Assembly (NCBI RefSeq): GCF_008247605.1
Contig: NZ_CP043420.1
Coordinates: forward strand, 2,294,001-2,358,000
Direction: 5' to 3'
Length of the DNA stretch: 64,000 nt
DNA from: Kushneria phosphatilytica
GTDB taxonomy: Bacteria > Pseudomonadota > Gammaproteobacteria > Pseudomonadales > Halomonadaceae
Positions 50,964 through 59,391 of this stretch are shown piece after piece (position 1 is the first letter of the stretch; every line of letters starts with the position of its first letter). The notes beneath the pieces are model-generated. The model was given only the letters and a program-made list of their open reading frames with translations, was not told the DNA's origin and searched no databases. Position numbers and translations under genes: made by a program.

Positions 50964-51809
50964 ATGGCACAATGCGTTACCCATGCTGGACCAATCGTGG
51001 CCATCGGTGGTGCAGAGGATCGAACCTCCGATCTCGAGATTCTGAAACAGGTTTTCAGGCTGGGGCATCGGGATAATACCGAGGTGGCCGTTATCGGCAC
51101 GGCCAGCGGTATTCCCGATCAGATCCTCCCTACCTACGAGACCGCCTTCACGCGTCTCGGTGCTGCTCATGTTCACACGCTGGATATCCGTACCCGTGAG
51201 CAGGCAGGGGACGCTCATAATGTGCGCCTGATTCAGCAAAGCGGCATCATCTTCTTCATCGGTGGCGATCAGTTGCGCCTGACCAGCATTCTGGGCGGTT
51301 CTGCAACATTCAGGGCAGTACGTGAGCGTCTTGCCAACGGCGCCGTGGTAGCCGGCACCAGTGCCGGGGCAGCCGCCATGCCTGGCACCATGATTTATAA
51401 CGGTGCAGCAGCAGACGCCCTGCGCAAGGGCGCCGTTAACATGAGCTTCGGCCTTGGGCTCGTGCAGGGGTTGATCATCGATAGCCACTTTCTTGAACGA
51501 GGCCGTTTTACACGGCTGATGGAAATTGGCACGACCAACCCCGAACAACTCGGGGTCGGCCTCGGTGAGGATGCAGGTGTCATTATTCATCCGAATCGCA
51601 TTCTCGAAGCCATTGGGCCGGGCCATGTCATCCTTATTGATAGCCGCAAGCTGGCCAGTACCAATATTGCCGAACTATCAATGGGGGGTGCAGTTGCTCT
51701 CGAACACATGATTCTTCACGCCCTGGTCAGCGGCCATGGGTTCGATATCGACGCACGACGCTACCTCCAGCCCGGTGAACTATCCCTTTGCAAGGGAGAT
51801 CGTCGATGA
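50964..51809 (+). CDS. cphB: cyanophycinase
   Basis: CphB is a serine peptidase (family S51) that cuts cyanophycin into beta-Asp-Arg dipeptides. The 281-residue protein has PIVAIGGAEDRTSDLEILK at the start, GIIFFIGGDQLRLTSIL, the nucleophile Ser133 in VAGTSAGAAAMP (about the position of Ser132 in the Synechocystis enzyme), then GLGLVQGLIIDSHFLERGRFTRL with conserved His and Arg, and GVGLGEDAGVIIH. No signal peptide is present, so it acts in the cytoplasm. Its stop overlaps the cphA start by four bases (ATGA). A weak AGG precedes the ATG. Confidence 0.94.
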   Translation: MAQCVTHAGPIVAIGGAEDRTSDLEILKQVFRLGHRDNTEVAVIGTASGIPDQILPTYETAFTRLGAAHVHTLDIRTREQAGDAHNVRLIQQSGIIFFIGGDQLRLTSILGGSATFRAVRERLANGAVVAGTSAGAAAMPGTMIYNGAAADALRKGAVNMSFGLGLVQGLIIDSHFLERGRFTRLMEIGTTNPEQLGVGLGEDAGVIIHPNRILEAIGPGHVILIDSRKLASTNIAELSMGGAVALEHMILHALVSGHGFDIDARRYLQPGELSLCKGDRR

Positions 51810-54442
51810 ACATTCTCGCGCATCGCGCCCTGCGTGGACCGAACTATTACAGCCACTATCCGGCCATCTACATGCGACTGGATATCGGTGAACTCGAGCA
51901 ACGCCCCAGCGATACGATTCCCGGCATTGTCGAACGGGTCACCGAGCTGCTGCCTACCCTCCATGAGCACCGCTGCTCCGTGGGTCGACCCGGAGGTTTT
52001 CTGGAACGGCTGGCCCGCGGCACCTGGGCCGGCCACGTCGTCGAACATGTCGCAATCGAGCTGCAGAATCTCATCGGCTTTTCGGTCGGCTACGGCAAGA
52101 CGGTGGATTCCTATGAGACCGGCATCTACAACGTCGTCTATCGCTACCGCGACGAAGCCTGCGGACTGGCAGCCGGGGAGGCAGCTGTCGAAATCGTCGA
52201 GCGTCTTTTTAATAACGGCGACATCAATCTCGCGGAAATCATATCCCGTCTCAAAAGCATTCGTGATGAGCACATGCTGGGGCCCTCTACTGCCTCGATC
52301 GTCGCTGCTGCTCAGGCCCGCGGCATTCCCTGGCAGCGGCTCAGCGAAAACAGCAGCTACATCCAGCTTGGCCATGGGCACCGACAGCAACGCATTCAGG
52401 CGACGGTAACAGGGCGCACCGACCTGATCGGCTACAGCATTGCCGATGACAAGGAGTGGACCAAACAGATTCTTGGCGATGCCGGCATCCCGGTGCCCAT
52501 TGGCCAGGTCTGCCATTCTCTGGATGAAGCGCTCGAAGCGGCGACGCTTATCGGTTATCCGGTGGCGACCAAACCGCTGGTTGGCAATCATGGCCGTGGC
52601 GTGAGTACGGACATTCAGGATGAATCGACGCTAAGAGATGCCTTCGCTGTCGCCTCGCGTCAGCATGATGCCATCATTGTGGAGCAATACATTAAAGGTG
52701 AAGATCACCGTCTGTTGGTCATTGATGGCAAATTCGTTGCTGCCGCTCGAAGGCGGCCAGCTCACGTTACCGGCGATGGTGTGGCCACCTTGCAAATACT
52801 GCTGGATCGGGAAAATCAGGACCCGCGACGAGGTATTGGCCATGAAAACCTGCTGACACAAATCCATTTCGATGAGCAGTCACAACGTCTGCTCGAGCAG
52901 CAGGGACTGACGCTGCAGAGTGTCATCCCCGCCGGCGAAATGGTTTTTCTTAAATCAACGGCCAATCTGAGCACCGGGGGCACGGCCACTGACGTAAGCG
53001 ACGAGGTCCACCCCGAAGTGCGTTATGTGGCAGAACGTATCGCGCGTCTGATCGGACTCGATATCATTGGCATCGACCTGCTCGCCGAAACCCTGACACG
53101 ACCACTTGAAGAGCAGTCTGCCGCCGTGGTTGAGGTCAATGCCGGCCCCGGATTTCGCATGCATCTGTCGCCCACCCACGGCGAAGGGCGTGATGTAGGT
53201 CGCCATGTCATTGACATGCTCTTCCCGAACAGCGAAGACAATGCACGCATTCCACTGGCTGCCATCACAGGCACCAATGGCAAGACCACCACGGTACGTC
53301 TGCTCTCGCACCTGTTGCGTCAGGCCGGCCGCAATGTCGGTATGGCCTGTACAGGTGCAATCGAAATCGATAACCACATCATCATGCGCGGAGATTACAG
53401 CGGCCCCCAGGCGGCCTCCATCGTATTACGCGAACCCACGGTCGAATGTGCAGTGCTCGAAGTGGCCAGAGGCGGCATCATGCGCCGCGGACTCGGCTTT
53501 GACGAGTGTGATGTGGGCGTCATGCTCAATATCGCCAGTGACCATCTCAACGAACACGACATCCATACCCTGGATGAACTGGCGCGCTGCAAGAGCGTGG
53601 TCATCGATGCCGTTCGCGAAGGAGGCAAGGCTGTACTCAATGCCGATGATCCCAGGGTATTGGCCAGCCGCGAATGGTCCCGGGGCGAGATTGTGCTGTT
53701 CACCCTTGACCCGACATCGGCGACAGTCCGTGAACATGTCGAACAGCACGGCGTGGCCTTTACCATCAATGACGAATGCATCGTGATGCGTCAGGGTCGT
53801 GTCGAAGCGGAGATTATTCCGGTGATCAATGTCCCGCTCACCTTCGAAGGGCATGCCCGATTCAACGTGGCCAATGCCCTGGCTGCCAGCGCCGCCGGCT
53901 ATGCGCTGGGTTTGAGCATTGCCGATATCCAGATGGGGCTACAGACCTTTCATCCCACCATGGGTCAGAACCCCGGCCGTACCAATCTGGTTGAGGCCGA
54001 AGGCATGAAGGTACTGATCGATTATGGTCATAATGTACCGGCCCTCGAAGCCCTCTCCGAACTTATCATGGGCATTCCGGCCCGGCGCCGTCTCAGCGTA
54101 GCCAGCGCCCCGGGCAACCGTCGTGATGAGGACCTGTTCGCCCTGGGAGAGCAACTGGCCCGGATGCACGATGTGGTGTTTCTTTACGAAACCGATCCGC
54201 GCGGTCGCACCGAAGGCGAAACTGTTGCCCTGCTACTCGCCGGTGCCCAGTCGGCAGGCGACACCTGCCATGTCGAGGTCGTCATGGATGAAAGCCGTGC
54301 AGTTGAGCGCGCCTTCGAAGAAGGTGGCGAGGGCGACCTGCTGGTGTTGCTGATTGATGATATCGACAGTGCCATCGAGCGTCTGCGTGGGCGTCGCTTC
54401 TCCGGCCCCCCACCAACCGATTCAGCGCAGCCTCGGCCATGA
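51806..54442 (+). CDS. cphA: cyanophycin synthetase
   Basis: CphA builds the Asp-Arg polymer cyanophycin without ribosomes, adding Asp to the backbone and Arg to its side chain with ATP. The 878 residues match CphA1 enzymes. An N-terminal domain (1-160) is followed by an ATP-grasp domain (about 210-480; ATKPLVGNHGRGVSTDI, YIKGEDHRLLVIDGKFVAA, AAVVEVNAGPGFRMHL) and a Mur-ligase-like domain with P-loop GTNGKTT at 489-495, EVARGGIMRRGLGF, LNIASDHLNEHDIH and VLNADDPRV. Both ligase sites look intact, so the protein should use free Asp and Arg rather than being the reduced CphA2 type. It overlaps cphB and iadA by ATGA on both sides. Confidence 0.95.
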   Translation: MNILAHRALRGPNYYSHYPAIYMRLDIGELEQRPSDTIPGIVERVTELLPTLHEHRCSVGRPGGFLERLARGTWAGHVVEHVAIELQNLIGFSVGYGKTVDSYETGIYNVVYRYRDEACGLAAGEAAVEIVERLFNNGDINLAEIISRLKSIRDEHMLGPSTASIVAAAQARGIPWQRLSENSSYIQLGHGHRQQRIQATVTGRTDLIGYSIADDKEWTKQILGDAGIPVPIGQVCHSLDEALEAATLIGYPVATKPLVGNHGRGVSTDIQDESTLRDAFAVASRQHDAIIVEQYIKGEDHRLLVIDGKFVAAARRRPAHVTGDGVATLQILLDRENQDPRRGIGHENLLTQIHFDEQSQRLLEQQGLTLQSVIPAGEMVFLKSTANLSTGGTATDVSDEVHPEVRYVAERIARLIGLDIIGIDLLAETLTRPLEEQSAAVVEVNAGPGFRMHLSPTHGEGRDVGRHVIDMLFPNSEDNARIPLAAITGTNGKTTTVRLLSHLLRQAGRNVGMACTGAIEIDNHIIMRGDYSGPQAASIVLREPTVECAVLEVARGGIMRRGLGFDECDVGVMLNIASDHLNEHDIHTLDELARCKSVVIDAVREGGKAVLNADDPRVLASREWSRGEIVLFTLDPTSATVREHVEQHGVAFTINDECIVMRQGRVEAEIIPVINVPLTFEGHARFNVANALAASAAGYALGLSIADIQMGLQTFHPTMGQNPGRTNLVEAEGMKVLIDYGHNVPALEALSELIMGIPARRRLSVASAPGNRRDEDLFALGEQLARMHDVVFLYETDPRGRTEGETVALLLAGAQSAGDTCHVEVVMDESRAVERAFEEGGEGDLLVLLIDDIDSAIERLRGRRFSGPPPTDSAQPRP

Positions 54443-55602
54443 ATCGCCACGACGACCGCCCACCGCGCTTGCTGACCCTGTTACGGGTCAAGGGTATTCA
54501 TGCTCCGGAAAAGCTCAAGGTACGGGAGATCCTGATTGCCGATGGCCGTATTGCAGCGCTTGGAGAAGATCTTGATGTACCGGTCCACTGGCCTGTTCAT
54601 CGGGTTGAAGCACAGGATCTGATCGCAGTCCCCGCCTTTATCGATCAGCATGTCCATGTGACTGGTGGTGGCGGCGAAGGAGGATTTGGCAGTCGCTGTC
54701 CGGGTATTGGTGCGCAGGAAATCGCCGCCATGGGCATCGGTACGGTGGTCGGCGTACTGGGCACCGACTGTATCAGTCGTTCACCGGCGGATTTGCTGGC
54801 TGCAGTACGTGGACTCAAGTCAGAAGGTATTGCCGCCTATATGTATACGGGCGCCTATCGCGTACCGCCCCCCACCCTGACCGGCGATATTCAGCGCGAT
54901 CTGGCCTGGATTCCCGAAGTGATCGGACTGGGTGAAATTGCCATTTCGGATCATCGTTCCAGCCAGCCGCGTCAGGACGAGCTCGAGCGACTGGTCAGTG
55001 AAGCGCGAGTCGGTGCCATGCTCGCTGGCAAGCGCGGCATCTGTCATTTTCATCTGGGCGATGGCAAACGCGGGCTGGAGCCACTGCGTCGTCTCTTGAG
55101 CGAAACCGAAATGCCCGCTGAACAGATTATTCCCACCCATGTCAATCGACATTCGGCGCTGCTGGAAGAGGCCGTGGATTATGCGCTCTCATTCGAAGCC
55201 TGCATCGATGTTACCGCCTTTGAAATACCCGGCGATGGGCTCAGCGCCTTTGATGCGGTCGCCCATCTGCTTGAACAGGGCGTCCCTGCCGAGCGCATCA
55301 CCCTGAGCTCGGATTGCAATGGCAGCCTGCCCGAGTTCGACCAGCGGGGCAACTATACCGGCATGCGGGTGGCGCGTAACACTGCTCTCATCAGCGACTG
55401 GCAGCGCCTCGTACAGGAACACGTACTGCCGCTGGATACCGCACTGGGATTGATTTCGGGCAATGTCGCCCGGGTACTGGGGCTACATCACTGCAAGGGG
55501 CGCCTGGCCGTCGGCTTCGATGCCGATATCACCCTGCTGGATGAAACGCTGCAACCGCGACAGACGTTTGTTGCCGGACGACGCATTCATGGTGGCGAAT
55601 AG
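54439..55602 (+). CDS. iadA: isoaspartyl dipeptidase (IadA-like)
   Basis: A 387-residue amidohydrolase expected to split beta-Asp-Arg dipeptides from CphB into Asp and Arg. Metal ligands are His71 and His73 in IDQHVHVTGGGGEGGF; HFHLGDGK and IPTHVNRHS hold the next His residues and LSSDCNGSLP the catalytic Asp. YRVPPPTLTGDIQ and ISDHRSSQP align with E. coli IadA. The bridging residue that is a carbamylated Lys in E. coli (IGVKCAISDHR, from memory) is Glu166 here (LGEIAISDHR). Its start overlaps the cphA stop by four bases, so synthesis, depolymerisation and dipeptide hydrolysis are coupled in one operon. Confidence 0.92.
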   Translation: MNRHDDRPPRLLTLLRVKGIHAPEKLKVREILIADGRIAALGEDLDVPVHWPVHRVEAQDLIAVPAFIDQHVHVTGGGGEGGFGSRCPGIGAQEIAAMGIGTVVGVLGTDCISRSPADLLAAVRGLKSEGIAAYMYTGAYRVPPPTLTGDIQRDLAWIPEVIGLGEIAISDHRSSQPRQDELERLVSEARVGAMLAGKRGICHFHLGDGKRGLEPLRRLLSETEMPAEQIIPTHVNRHSALLEEAVDYALSFEACIDVTAFEIPGDGLSAFDAVAHLLEQGVPAERITLSSDCNGSLPEFDQRGNYTGMRVARNTALISDWQRLVQEHVLPLDTALGLISGNVARVLGLHHCKGRLAVGFDADITLLDETLQPRQTFVAGRRIHGGE

Positions 55603-55738
55603 CCTCCGCCAAAGGCGTCAGGGCTTTATCCCGGCATCTGACAACTACAAGGGCGCATGAATCAGTAATGACTGCCAGTCGTGCGTAGAGTGCCCGACAA
55701 AGCCGGGATATGGTCCGGCGAACCCTTTTCCAGACATG

Positions 55739-55766
55739 AAAAAACCGGCCATTGGGGCCGGTTTTT
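55739..55766. terminator. bidirectional intrinsic terminator between iadA and tRNA-Ser
   Basis: AAAACCGGCC and GGCCGGTTTT form a perfect 10-bp stem with loop ATTGG, with a T-run on each strand (TTTTT plus, TTTTTT minus). It terminates tRNA-Ser on the minus strand and could also end the cph operon on the plus strand. Confidence 0.88.
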
Positions 55767-55774
55767 GCAATTCG

Positions 55775-55862
55775 TGGCGGAGAGGGAGGGATTCGAACCC
55801 TCGAAGCCTTTCGACTTACACACTTTCCAGGCGTGCTCCTTCGACCACTCGGACACCTCTCC
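55775..55862 (-). tRNA. tRNA-Ser (GGA)
   Basis: An 88-nt class II tRNA on the minus strand begins GGAGAGGTGTCCGAGTGG, with anticodon loop CTGGAAA (GGA), a long variable arm, T arm GGGTTCGAATCCC and encoded CCA. Confidence 0.95.
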
Positions 55863-55946
55863 GCATTGTAGTTTCAAGGGGTGCCCCCTCGAAACGGCGC
55901 ACAGTCTGTCATGGCATGGCTGAAATTGCAACCGCGCGTCCGAAGG

Positions 55947-56774
55947 CTACTGGCGGGTAAGCCGCAGTGCCTCGGGAGGCTGCTCGCCGGGCGTGGCCCG
56001 CCACGGGTTGATATCCAGCCCGCCACGTCTCACATAACGCGCCATGACCAGCAGTCGTTCGGGATTGGCCTCGCGCATGATGTCGGTAAACATCCGTTCC
56101 ACACAGTGTTCGTGGAAATCCTGGTGATTGCGAAAGGACACAATGTAGGCCAACAGACCGTGGTGATCGAGCACCGGACCCCGATAGCGAATCAGCACAC
56201 TCCCCCAGTCCGGCTGACCGGTGACCGGACAGTTGGACTTGAGCAGATGTGAGTGCAACGTCTCCTCAACCACTTCGTCCCCGGTGATCAGAAATGCCGG
56301 TTCGGGCGTAAAGGTATCGATCTCGATATCCAGCTCATCAAGACACTGCCCGGGCATTCTGGCAGGTGCCAGCGCCGCATCATCCACCCCGAAAAGAGTC
56401 ACTTCGACTTCAGCGCCGGCCGCTTCGGAGAGATCGCGCTTGAGGGCTCGACGTACTTCAACCGAGGAAGCGAAACGCTGCTGGTTGAAACTGTTGAGAT
56501 AGAGCTTCCAGGACTTGGATTCGATCAGTCGCGGTGACTCCGCCGGCACCCGGAATCGGGCAATGGCCACGACCGGTTTACCCCGCGGCTCAAGCCAGGA
56601 AAGTTCAAATGCCTGCCACTCGTCCTCCCCCTCGAAGGGCAGCTCATCCTCATCAATATCCAGTGTCTCGCGTGTGACAGCGCGCTCGATGGGATAAAGC
56701 AGGGCCGGATCATAGTGATCCGGATAAGCCGATGACTGCCCCAGTGGGGCGCCTTCGAGGAGTTCGTCGCTCAT
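55947..56774 (-). CDS. queF: NADPH-dependent 7-cyano-7-deazaguanine reductase
   Basis: QueF reduces preQ0 to preQ1 in the synthesis of the tRNA base queuosine. The 275-residue protein is the long two-domain (tunnelling-fold repeat) type as in E. coli (282). The NADPH/substrate motif is ESKSWKLYLNSFNQQRF, the catalytic Cys is in LLKSNCPVTGQPDWGS, and FRNHQDFHEHCVERMF follows. ATG 56774 has GGAG eight bases upstream; eleven more codons are open but run into the permease gene. It starts four bases after the stop of the ABC permease, so it is co-transcribed with an exporter, with no obvious functional link. Confidence 0.95.
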   Translation of the reverse strand: MSDELLEGAPLGQSSAYPDHYDPALLYPIERAVTRETLDIDEDELPFEGEDEWQAFELSWLEPRGKPVVAIARFRVPAESPRLIESKSWKLYLNSFNQQRFASSVEVRRALKRDLSEAAGAEVEVTLFGVDDAALAPARMPGQCLDELDIEIDTFTPEPAFLITGDEVVEETLHSHLLKSNCPVTGQPDWGSVLIRYRGPVLDHHGLLAYIVSFRNHQDFHEHCVERMFTDIMREANPERLLVMARYVRRGGLDINPWRATPGEQPPEALRLTRQ

Positions 56775-56778
56775 GTGT

Positions 56779-57552
56779 TCAGCTCCGCAGCCCCTTGCCT
56801 CGCTCAAGAAGTTTCAGCCCTACGACAAAGAACACCACGATGAATGCCGCGATGGCCAAAACCGCCCAACCGACGTCGATGTCGGAAATACCCAGAATAC
56901 CGTATCGGAACGTATTGACCATATACAGGATCGGGTTGATCAGCGAAACCCCCTGCCAGAAATCGGGCAGCGTATGAATCGAGTAGAACACACCCCCCAG
57001 ATAGGTCAGCGGTGTCAGCACAAAGATCGGCACGATCGAGATGTCATCGAACTTGTTGGCCAGCAGCGCGTTGATGAAGCCACCAATCGAGAACAGCAAG
57101 GCCGTCATGATGACCACACCAGCCGTCAGCAGGGGATGCACCATATGCAAATCGGTAAACAGCAGCGATACGATAGTGACAATAATCCCGACGCACAGGC
57201 CTCGCGCCGCACCGCCGACCACATAACCCGACAGGATCAACCAGTTGGGCATTGGCGAAATGATCAATTCTTCAACCGAACGCTGGAACTTGTTACCAAA
57301 AAAGGAAGACGCCACATTGGAGTAGCTATTGGTAATCACCGACATCATGATCAGTCCGGGCACGATATAGCTCATGTAATCGACCCCATCCATCTGGCCG
57401 ACTCGTGAGCCGATCAGATTGCCGAAAATGATGAAATACATCGTCATCGTGATCGATGGCGGCAACAGGGTCTGCGGCCAGATCCTCATGAACCGGCGAA
57501 TCTCGCGCACGATGATGGTCCAAAGGGCGATGAACAACTGACGCGTACTCAT
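56779..57552 (-). CDS. yadH: ABC-2 type export permease, YadH-like
   Basis: A 257-residue inner-membrane permease with six membrane segments: TMYFIIFGNLIGSRVG, MSYIVPGLIMMSVITNSY, FQRSVEELIISPMPNWLIL, GVVIMTALLFSIGGFINALLA, FVLTPLTYLGGVFYSI and a last helix before the basic end. It is the membrane half of an exporter with the ATPase encoded just upstream; the start overlaps that gene's stop by ATGA. The YadGH exporter has no established substrate. queF follows after four bases. Confidence 0.9.
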   Translation of the reverse strand: MSTRQLFIALWTIIVREIRRFMRIWPQTLLPPSITMTMYFIIFGNLIGSRVGQMDGVDYMSYIVPGLIMMSVITNSYSNVASSFFGNKFQRSVEELIISPMPNWLILSGYVVGGAARGLCVGIIVTIVSLLFTDLHMVHPLLTAGVVIMTALLFSIGGFINALLANKFDDISIVPIFVLTPLTYLGGVFYSIHTLPDFWQGVSLINPILYMVNTFRYGILGISDIDVGWAVLAIAAFIVVFFVVGLKLLERGKGLRS

Positions 57553-58505
57553 GACCGGATCTCCCCACTCTTCGGTGCCGACCCGCTGCTCTGCTCCACC
57601 AGGCTCACGAAAAGCTCCTCCAGTCGATTGGCGCGGTTGCGCATGGACACCACATCCACCCCCTGCTCGCCCAGCTGATTGAAGGCATCATTGAGGTGCT
57701 GGCCCTTCTCGATCGACAACATCAGCTGAGAGGCATCGACCTGCTCGAGCTCGAAGCCTGTCAGATTCGGAACAGTGTCGATCGGTCGTGCCAGATCGAG
57801 CAGGAAGGTCTCCCGGGTCAGCTGGGTCAGCAGATCCCGCATGGAGGTATTCTCGACAATTTCGCCGTGATTGATGATGGCGATATTGCGACACAGATTC
57901 TCGGCTTCTTCGAGATAGTGCGTGGTGAGAATGATCGAGGTACCCTCTTCGGCATTGATTCGCCGCATGAAGGACCACATGCTGCGCCTTAACTCGATAT
58001 CCACACCCGCGGTCGGCTCATCGAGAATCAGCAGACGCGGCCGATGAATCAGGGCGCGAGCGATCATCAGCCGTCGTTTCATACCGCCGGAGAGCATTCT
58101 CGCGGTGGCATTGCGCTTTTCCCAGAGCCCAAGATCCTCGAGCAGCTGGCGACAGCGATCCTTGCATTCACGCATCGATAGACCGTAATAACCGGCCTGC
58201 GTCAGTACGATATCCTCGACCTTCTCGAACTGATTGAAATTGAACTCCTGGGGCACGACACCCAACTGATACTTGGCACGGGAAAAATCCCGGTCGATAT
58301 CAATGCCGTGAATCCTGACTTCACCGGCGGTCTTGCGTACCAGTGAACTGACCACACCCAGCGTGGTCGACTTGCCCGCGCCATTGGGGCCGAGCAGCGC
58401 AAAGAAGTCCCCTTGTGGAACTTCCATGTCGATACCCTTCAACGCGTGAAAGCCATTATCGTAGACCTTGGTCAGGCCACGAATGGACAGGGCAGGTTCT
58501 GCCAT
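57549..58505 (-). CDS. yadG: ABC exporter ATP-binding protein, YadG-like
   Basis: A 318-residue ATPase with Walker A LLGPNGAGKSTTLGVV, Q-loop GVVPQEFNF, signature MLSGGMKRRLMIARALIH, Walker B LLILDEPTAGVDIE and the switch His in ILTTHYLEEAE. A C-terminal extension of about 90 residues includes a coiled region (NRANRLEELFVSLVEQ), as in YadG and other DrrA-like drug exporter subunits. ATG 58505 follows GGAG by eight bases. It leads yadG-yadH-queF. The 258 bp upstream, before the tRNA array, hold no gene. Confidence 0.91.
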   Translation of the reverse strand: MAEPALSIRGLTKVYDNGFHALKGIDMEVPQGDFFALLGPNGAGKSTTLGVVSSLVRKTAGEVRIHGIDIDRDFSRAKYQLGVVPQEFNFNQFEKVEDIVLTQAGYYGLSMRECKDRCRQLLEDLGLWEKRNATARMLSGGMKRRLMIARALIHRPRLLILDEPTAGVDIELRRSMWSFMRRINAEEGTSIILTTHYLEEAENLCRNIAIINHGEIVENTSMRDLLTQLTRETFLLDLARPIDTVPNLTGFELEQVDASQLMLSIEKGQHLNDAFNQLGEQGVDVVSMRNRANRLEELFVSLVEQSSGSAPKSGEIRS

Positions 58506-58763
58506 GGGGAACTCCAGTCTCGACGAGCATCACCGATCCGGTGATACCCGATTACAGGCCATCGCCACGATCATCGCGATCATGTGAGGATCAACACCGA
58601 TCGTGCAGGGGGCACGTAGTCTAGCATGTCATGGCGCGCTTAACGCCGCTGCAGGGAGAAATCGTTAGCAGACCATCCATATCAGGCATGGCGGGATCGA
58701 GCGAGGCCGGCCGCATCAGACCCATGTCCTGGATATCGGATCGAACAGGAAGAGAAAAAGGAA

Positions 58764-58839
58764 TGGCGTCCCGTAGGGGGTTCGAACCCCTGTTACTGCC
58801 GTGAAAGGGCAGTGTCCTGGACCACTAGACGAACGGGAC
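58764..58839 (-). tRNA. tRNA-Glu (TTC), copy 3
   Basis: A 76-nt cloverleaf begins GTCCCGTTCGTCTAGTGG, with anticodon loop CTTTCAC (TTC), T arm GGGGTTCGAACCCCC and encoded CCA. Last of five tRNAs in the array; a T-rich stretch follows. Confidence 0.96.
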
Positions 58840-58843
58840 GCAT

Positions 58844-58918
58844 TGGAGCGGGAAACGAGATTCGAACTCGCGACCCTCGCCTTGGCAAGGCGATGCTCTA
58901 CCACTGAGCTATTCCCGC
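58844..58918 (-). tRNA. tRNA-Gly (GCC), copy 2
   Basis: A 75-nt cloverleaf begins GCGGGAATAGCTCAGTGG, anticodon loop TTGCCAA (GCC), T arm GCGAGTTCGAATCTCG, encoded CCA. It is separated from the next Glu copy by only four bases. Confidence 0.96.
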
Positions 58919-58947
58919 GATGCTCACATCGGTGAGATCGGAAAAAG

Positions 58948-59023
58948 TGGCGTCCCATAGGGGGTTCGAACCCCTGTTACTGCCGTGAAAGGGCAGTGTC
59001 CTGGACCACTAGACGAATGGGAC
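58948..59023 (-). tRNA. tRNA-Glu (TTC), copy 2
   Basis: Same as the other Glu copies except for one acceptor-stem pair: GTCCCAT with ATGGGAC instead of GTCCCGT with ACGGGAC. Both sides change together, so pairing is kept. Anticodon TTC, encoded CCA. Confidence 0.96.
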
Positions 59024-59027
59024 GCAC

Positions 59028-59102
59028 TGGAGCGGGAAACGAGATTCGAACTCGCGACCCTCGCCTTGGCAAGGCGATGCTCTACCACTGAGCTATTCCC
59101 GC
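59028..59102 (-). tRNA. tRNA-Gly (GCC), copy 1
   Basis: Identical over the 75 nt to the other Gly copy; anticodon GCC, encoded CCA, four bases after the Glu copy 2. Confidence 0.96.
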
Positions 59103-59125
59103 TCTGCACTTCAATAAAGCTTGAT

Positions 59126-59201
59126 TGGCGTCCCGTAGGGGGTTCGAACCCCTGTTACTGCCGTGAAAGGGCAGTGTCCTGGACCACTAGACGAACGGGA
59201 C
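59126..59201 (-). tRNA. tRNA-Glu (TTC), copy 1
   Basis: First tRNA of the array, identical to copy 3; 76 nt, anticodon TTC, encoded CCA. About 31 bases separate it from the -10 box of the promoter. Confidence 0.96.
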
Positions 59202-59232
59202 GTGATGCCTTCGCCTCATCGAAGTGGCGCGA

Positions 59233-59261
59233 ATATTACCCACCTGACCTGAAGGTGTCAA
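59233..59261 (-). promoter_or_regulatory. promoter of the tRNA array
   Basis: On the minus strand, -35 TTGACA (59256-59261), a 17-bp spacer and -10 TAATAT (59233-59238), followed by a G+C-rich discriminator (TCGCGCC). This is a strong sigma-70 promoter of the stringently controlled kind. Confidence 0.85.
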
Positions 59262-59391
59262 CCCGCACCACCCCCCTTCCAATCCATGCGGGTTGTCCCC
59301 ATTGTGGCAGGGAAAACATGGTTAATGCCGTTGGGGCGCTTCGCCCGGACATTATTTGACGTAACGGCGCATTATTCTGCTGGAGGCTTGC

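Larger units (their letters stand above)
58764..59201 (-). repeat. tandemly repeated tRNA Glu-Gly units
   Basis: Two copies of a Glu-Gly unit plus a third Glu are arranged in tandem with periods of 184 and 178 bp. The tRNA sequences and the four-base Glu/Gly gaps are nearly identical, while the longer gaps between units (29 and 23 bp) differ. The array likely arose by unequal crossing-over. Confidence 0.8.

Noticed and set aside
50835..51626. 263-codon open frame antisense to cphB
   Set aside because: The sense strand encodes a complete cyanophycinase with catalytic Ser; the antisense protein has no recognisable pattern.
55865..55893. TACAAT with TTCGAG at 17 bp just upstream of tRNA-Ser
   Set aside because: The -10 box ends only two bases before the mature 5' end of the tRNA, so transcription would start inside the tRNA. 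The real promoter must be further upstream.
58764..59201. Regular repeats resembling a CRISPR array
   Set aside because: The repeats are complete tRNA-Glu and tRNA-Gly genes, far too long and without short unique spacers or cas genes.
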